Made by a program: the position numbers and the translations under genes. A model generated the notes under the pieces. That model saw only the letters and a program-made list of their open reading frames with translations. It was not told where the DNA came from and did not search any database. 64,000 bases of DNA from Bufo bufo (taxonomy: Eukaryota; Chordata; Amphibia; Anura; Bufonidae), in the NCBI RefSeq assembly GCF_905171765.1, contig NC_053393.1, positions 62,775,371 through 62,839,370 on the forward strand. Reading direction: 5' to 3'. Positions 59,619-64,000 of the stretch are shown here, one piece after another. Position 1 is the stretch's first letter. The number at the start of each line of letters is the position of its first letter.

Positions 59619-60905
59619 TTCCTTCTCTATCAAATTCCAAGAATTTTATCAAATTCCAAGAATCCTATAAAGCTCCAACTTTCAAGATTCCTCAAATCCA
59701 TTATAAATGTTGGGGAGTATTTATAGTTTTATATCCGGATTTTAATCTAAATAATTTGTTTAATAATATTTTATCATTAAAATGTGATTTTATAAGTGTT
59801 AGCAAATAGATATTAAGTTTATATTTCATACATCAGTATATCACACCAATTGGGACATCTGGGCAAAAAAACGCATGTGTCCCCAAAAAAACGCATGGAA
59901 ACTGCAAGTAGAAAAAAAGGAAGAAAAAAAAATGTAAAAAAAATTTCAATGCTGTATAGAATTATCTCCTGATTATGTGGGAGGATTTCCTGACCAATTG
60001 GGAACAGCATGAACAGCAGGTGTTTGAGAGTTGGGAAGTAATTTAGGAATGGATAAAAATGGAGGCCAGACAGGCAGACACTTGACCACTGAGGAAGGGA
60101 GAGCGAATCTACCCGAAACACGTATGGTGAAACAAGTGATGTACCTGTATTGAGACGCCTCCAATAAAACTGTATGGCCATACAGAGAAAGAAATTTTTT
60201 TACAGTAAAGGAACAACTACTTTTATCGTCGAAAAGCTGTACCGAAGGAAATTGCGGAACAGAGTGTCAACTCCCGCGATCTTTGGAACTCCCGAGAAAT
60301 TTGAACCAGCTTGTTGGAAGGAGCGATCAAATAAGCCGGCAGACATTTAAAGCTCCACTCAAGCAACAGGGAGACAGCAGACACCAGACGGTAAGCCAAA
60401 TACCGATTTAAAGTTTACCTCGACTTTAAAAGGAAATACCATAAGAGACTTTTTATTCCAACATTATCAGGATTCTTGTGGACATTTTATGAATACACTA
60501 CGTTCCCAGGGGAAATACACCTACAATATTTAAAGTGACACTCATTTTCCCAATCTGAGATAGATTCACAGAGGAATTACCTCCCCCTTCACAATAACAG
60601 CATATATAAGACCTGGACAATACTTGAAGTTTTTGGTGTGTGATTTATATCAGTGAATTTATCGACTATAGACTAGTATCGAATATTTTATTATCATATA
60701 TTTTAGCATTCAATACAATATCGATTATACTATTATATCTACTATAGTTTATGTGATTGTAGTTTTTGTATGTCATTGCTATAATACACTGTTTTTATTA
60801 TTTTTATTACTTGAATTTTATGGGGATTTAACAATAAATATTTTCTGCATATGTCAATTTGGCTGCCAAGTGTATGAGTTCTCGCCCATTTTTCCATTGT
60901 TACTG
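59619..60905 (+). mobile_element. 3' region of the large PLE after the gypsy insertion
   Basis: It continues the sequence that ends at 52,070 and contains the hammerhead at 60,085-60,130. It is the inverted counterpart of about 46,560-47,830: for example AATATTTTCTGCATATGTCA is shared in both orientations. It ends CCCATTTTTCCATTG near 60,905, before the flanking repeat resumes. Non-coding. Confidence 0.8.
60085..60130 (+). ncRNA. Hammerhead ribozyme motif (forward PLE end)
   Basis: GACCA, CUGAGGA (60,089-60,095), stem II GGG/CCC with a long loop, GAAA (60,115-60,118), CACG, UA, UGGU. UGGU pairs with ACCA. Its inverted partner at 47.4 kb has CGCG in place of CACG, so this copy has lost one pair of the dimer stem. 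Confidence 0.65.
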
Positions 60906-61545
60906 TTACGGAAGTGGCTATACCTAATTTGTTTTATTTTTATTTATTTTTACATTTAACACAATAAAAGCACTTTTGAAACAAAAAAAATCATATTTTA
61001 GTGTCTCCATAGTCTGAGAGCCATAGTTTTTTAAATTTTTTTGGGAGATTGTCTTATGTAGGGGCTCATTTTTTGCGGGGTGAGGTGACGGTTAGATTGG
61101 TACTATTCTGGGGGGCATACCCCTTTTTGATCGCTTGGTGTTGCACTTTTACTGATGTAAGGTGGCAAAAAATGTTTTTTAGCGCAGTTTTTAATTTTTT
61201 TTTTTGACAGTGTTCACCTGAGGGGTAAGGTCCAGTAATATTTTTATAGAGCCGGTCGATACGGACGCGGCGATGTCTAATATGACTACTTTTCTTATTT
61301 TCCCTAATTTTTACAATATATTTTTTTTACTTTATTTTGGGAAAAGGACGCTTTCTTTTTTTTACTTGAAATTTTATTTTTTTATTATAAAAAAACACTT
61401 TTTTTTACTTTTTATATTTGTCCCACTGTGGGATTTCACCTTTTCAGGGTTTAATCCCTGTTTCAATTCAATACAGTGGCAACCATCGGCCCCCAGTCAG
61501 AGCAGCGTAGGTAGCTTAGTTTTTCCAATAATGATCTCAAAATCA
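60906..61545. mobile_element. TTAACCCCTTA-ended repeat, part beyond the PLE
   Basis: It resumes the motifs of 45.6-46.4 kb (GTGTCTCCATAGTCTGAGAG, TTATGTAGGGGCTCATTTTT, ACCTGAGGGG). The expected TAAGGGGTTAA right end was not found before the following MITE, so the right boundary is approximate. Confidence 0.6.
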
Positions 61546-61552
61546 CTGAATA

Positions 61553-61815
61553 GGGGCTCATTCAGATGGCGGATTCGCAAAACACGGATACCGGATGTGT
61601 GTGTTCTGCATTTTGTCGACCACACATGGCCTGCACTATGATGGAAATGACTATTCATATCCACAATATGATAAGAATAGGACTAGCTCTATCTTTCTTG
61701 CAGGGCCGTGGAACGGAACTACGGATGCGGACAGTGTGCTGTCCACATCTTTTGCGGCCCCATTGGAATGAATGGGTCTTCACCCGTTCGGAAAAATTGA
61801 CATCGTCTGAATGAG
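61553..61815. mobile_element. Harbinger-like MITE with GGGCTCATTCAGAYG ends
   Basis: Left GGGGCTCATTCAGATGG and right CATCGTCTGAATGAGCCTC are inverted repeats about 260 bp apart. The flanking duplication is not clear. Non-coding. Confidence 0.65.
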
Positions 61816-61865
61816 CCTCAACATAGATAACATAACATATGTAATAATTACATAGAGCGAAAACA

Positions 61866-62005
61866 CAATCTAGTTTCCTAAAGTCACCACTAGAGGAAGC
61901 TCAGGAGCTTACTACATACTATTTATACACTGAACTGAACACTAACACAGTATGCTGTGGGTTCCTCTGCTCCCTCTAGTGGTGGCTACAGGCAAACAGA
62001 ATATT
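61866..62005. mobile_element. Second copy of the CTCF-motif MITE
   Basis: It matches the palindromic element at 8,519-8,652: GTCACCACTAGAGGAAGCTC at the left, CTCCCTCTAGTGGTGGC at the right, and GAGCTTACTACATACTATTTA between. CCACTAGAGGGAG is present once intact (minus strand, 61,970-61,982) and once with one change (61,887-61,899). Confidence 0.65.
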
Positions 62006-62329
62006 GGGACAGATTTACTATTACTACAGTGTTGCCCCATAATTTTATGGCGCAAAGAAGTTTAAACAAATGTAATGTGCCAAAAATAAGTTTCTAAAGT
62101 GTCTAGTAAAGGGGACATAACTTTTATAGTCATAAAATATGTTCATGTTCAGTTTTACTTTGTGACAGATTTGGCTCATCTTCTGATAGGAGCATACATA
62201 GATCTCACTGGGTTCCAACTTACTATTGGCAGCTCCGCCCCACCTAGGTTCCCAACATGAGTGCTTCAATCACTCTCAGTTCTCTGATGAATTTACATTG
62301 TTCTTTTAAGCAGGAAAAAATCCCTAAGT

Positions 62330-63200
62330 AGGCATGATATACACCAAGCGCTTTGCAAATGGTGACCCGGAGCTAGGGATGGGGGAAACTACTACTGGGT
62401 CTCTGATGACTATTCTCACCCTGCACTGGATGTACCTTGACGTGGCAATGTACTATCAAAAATTTCAAATTGCCCGTGGACATCTATAAGGCCCTCCCTG
62501 TCCTTGCGCAGCAATGGAGACTACCCAGCTTCGTCACGCTGTGGTGGGGGGCCCTGTCACCAGTATGTTGATCTTACTAAAATATCCCTCCTATGGTCCT
62601 GTTAAGCATTCCAACGCGTTTCATTGGACATAGGTCCAACTCATCAGGGGACCTGTTGGTAATGATCCCAGTTTCGGAGGTGGTGGTCACTTTTACTGGG
62701 CTGTATTTGTAACCCCAGACTCAAAGCCACCTCTTCCCACTGGTTTACAGTACAATAATCACATGCTATGGGGAAGATGAACCCCCTTACAGTAGTGTAT
62801 TAAATAGCATAGTACTTATCTTTGCCCCCCATGTATCGGTCCACACGGATGCGGCTGTATTGTGGCTTGTAGCAGGAACAGTGCCACATATAGAATGGCA
62901 CCTTTTTAAAGAACGCCAGGAATGCCAGTCCACCTCCACAGCGGTCAGCTGTCTGTCCGATGACCGGGTCATGTGACTAACCCGGTGACGCGCAGACACC
63001 ACCTTACCTCCCTCAATGGATCACATAACCGCCGCGCCTCCCGATCATGCGTGAGGCTCGATGATGCACGCCATGTGACCCAGGGGGGTGACGTCAGGGA
63101 GGGAATGTCCCTCCCCTTTAGTGTCTCGCCGAAGTAGGCGGATATTCAAGCGAAGGGGAGAGTGGCATCACTGCGGGACAACAGCGCCCCTCCTCTCCAC
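62330..63200 (-). mobile_element. Probable PLE 3' fragment, minus strand
   Basis: It contains a hammerhead-like motif on the minus strand at about 62,607-62,656. The GC-rich block around 62,930-63,150 resembles the GC-rich segment 3' of the first PLE in character rather than in sequence. No PLE protein is present. The identification is tentative and the boundaries are estimates. Confidence 0.35.
62607..62656 (-). ncRNA. Candidate hammerhead ribozyme motif
   Basis: On the minus strand: CUGAUGA (complement of 62,641-62,647), stem II UUGGAC/GUCCAA, GAAA, CGCG, UU, then GGAAUGC. The core, stem II and the ACGCGU palindrome are excellent, but stem I is weak (UCCC against GGAA pairs at three positions only). 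Confidence 0.55.
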
Positions 63201-63202
63201 TG

Positions 63203-63699
63203 TGTCATGCCCCGTCCTGACGGTGTGCGGAGGTCGCCCAGGATAGCAGCACGAGTTTAGTGTTTTGTTTTGGAGCCGTGCTGTATCCGCCTCCCATCAG
63301 GTGCACTGGGTGGGGTTATGAGTTTAAATAGCACTCCACCCCAGTGCTCTGAGCGGATTATATTATTCACTTTTGTCTTGGAAGCTGGAGAGGAAGGTTG
63401 TCTGTTCCAGCGCAGAGAGATAAGTGTGGTTTCTTGTTTGATTGTTTGGTGTCATCTTCCCCATCCAGGTTCTGTGTGAGCAGGCTGCTCCTATTTCCCC
63501 TCTTCACCATCTCAGGGAATTTAGGGTGTTTCATTCCAGGCACGGGGACACTTCATACCTACCACAAAGGTATGCATGTGGGCTGAGCAGTGCAGGGAGA
63601 GAGGTCAGGGATAAGTTAGGAGGTGACCCTTCCCCTGTCACTCGCCTAGAGCCTGGTTGGTGGTTTAACTGTTAGTCTGAGTGCACGTCCGCCGTGACA
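63203..63699 (+). mobile_element. 5' LTR of another sushi-like gypsy element
   Basis: 497 bp, starts TGTCATGCCC and ends GCCGTGACA. It is followed by a short leader and a gag frame, so it is a 5' LTR. A TTTAAATAG motif near 63,324 may be the TATA box. The terminal CCGTGACA matches the end of the 52-59 kb LTR, but the rest differs, so it is a different family. Confidence 0.85.
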
Positions 63700-63746
63700 T
63701 TATAATCCGCCCAAAACTTTGACTGTCATTGCTCAGCGGTTTTGTA

Positions 63747-64000
63747 ATGGCGTCAATTGAGGCATTAGTTGACCGCATGCAGGGGCTATCCCTAGAGGTT
63801 GCGGAGCTGCGTGGTTCGGTCGCACGGTGTCAGAGTGCTCTGGCATCAGGAGAAGGTCAAGTTTGTGTGGAGCCTAAAGTGGCTCTTCCTGATCGATTTT
63901 CAGGGGGTACGGATGACTTTGTCCGTTTTAGAGAGTCCTGCAAATTGTACTTTCGGCTCCGTCCATCTTCATCAGGTGATGAGGGTCAGAGGATAGGAAT
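63747..64000 (+). CDS. Gag N-terminus of sushi-like gypsy element, runs off the window
   Basis: The ATG at 63,747, 47 bp after the LTR, opens a frame of 84 codons with no stop up to the window edge. It reads MASIEALVDRMQGLSLEV and then LPDRFSGGTDDFVRF and LYFRLRPSSSGDEGQR, the sushi/PEG10-like Gag capsid start. It is unrelated to the overlapping 63,799-63,996 reading, which is in another frame and has no motif. The rest of the element lies outside the window. Confidence 0.85.
   Translation, partial: MASIEALVDRMQGLSLEVAELRGSVARCQSALASGEGQVCVEPKVALPDRFSGGTDDFVRFRESCKLYFRLRPSSSGDEGQRIG

Larger units (their letters stand above)
46483..60905 (+). mobile_element. Penelope-like element carrying nested insertions
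   Basis: The composite spans an inverted 5' segment (46,483 to about 47,848), a forward start (about 47,848-48,051), the RT-endonuclease frame (48,052-51,984) and a 3' region ending near 60,905. The flanking repeat resumes on both sides at a shared GTTACGGA. Segments 46,483-46,655 and 47,848-48,010 are inverted copies; the latter lacks 11 bp. A solo LTR and a gypsy element, each with its own TSD, split it. Without them the PLE is about 6.2 kb. It uses the inverted/tandem arrangement seen at the window start. Confidence 0.8.

Overview
The window looks like gene-poor nuclear DNA from a vertebrate, most probably an anuran amphibian. The reasons are the mixture of an L1/Tx1-type LINE, chromodomain Ty3/gypsy elements of the sushi type, Penelope-like elements (PLEs), hAT, Tc1/mariner and PIF/Harbinger DNA transposons, TTAA-target MITEs, AT-rich spacers and polyA/microsatellite tracts. 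Nothing bacterial is present: no operons, no ribosome binding sites, no CRISPR. I found no intact host gene. The only host-derived coding sequence is a decayed, intronless DNMT3-type DNA methyltransferase retrocopy at about 16.15-17.36 kb. Family assignments rest on protein motifs and terminal structure read by eye; no database search was run.

Layout. 1-4.1 kb: a PLE (reverse transcriptase plus GIY-YIG endonuclease) arranged as partial copy, inverted piece and longer copy, with a hammerhead ribozyme in its 3' region. 4.35-6.15 kb: a hAT-type element holding a (TA)n tract and a nested Tc1 element. 8.5-10.6 kb: MITEs and a TTAACCCCTTA-ended repeat. 11.7-19.3 kb: hAT relics embedded in minisatellites, the DNMT3 retrocopy and a solo LTR. 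19.66-23.5 kb: a decayed minus-strand chromodomain Ty3/gypsy element. 23.7-29.87 kb: hAT transposase relics with 175-bp and 130-bp tandem arrays. 29.87-33.35 kb: an L1/Tx1-like LINE split by a MITE. 33.4-44 kb: MITEs, a 2-kb hAT element and a PLE 3' fragment. 44.1-61.5 kb: a nest of elements. 61.5-64 kb: MITEs, a PLE-like fragment and the 5' end of another sushi-like retrotransposon running off the edge.

The best structured part is the nest at 44.1-61.5 kb. A TTAACCCCTTA repeat carries a PLE (46,483-60,905). That PLE carries a solo Ty3/gypsy LTR (TSD CAAAT) and a nearly complete sushi-type gypsy element (52,071-59,613, TSD CACCC, 528-bp LTRs with only two differences). The gypsy element is interrupted in its reverse transcriptase by a 2,126-bp 5'-truncated PLE with an 18-bp TSD. 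The order of insertion can be read directly.

Two RNA-level devices stand out. Six hammerhead-ribozyme-like motifs (CUGANGA, stem, GAAA, CGCG/CACG, UH) occur in the PLE-derived segments. The gypsy gag-pol overlap has a GGGAAAC slippery heptamer, a 6-nt spacer and a 10-bp stem that could form a pseudoknot. This is the same heptamer used by the domesticated sushi-class gene PEG10.
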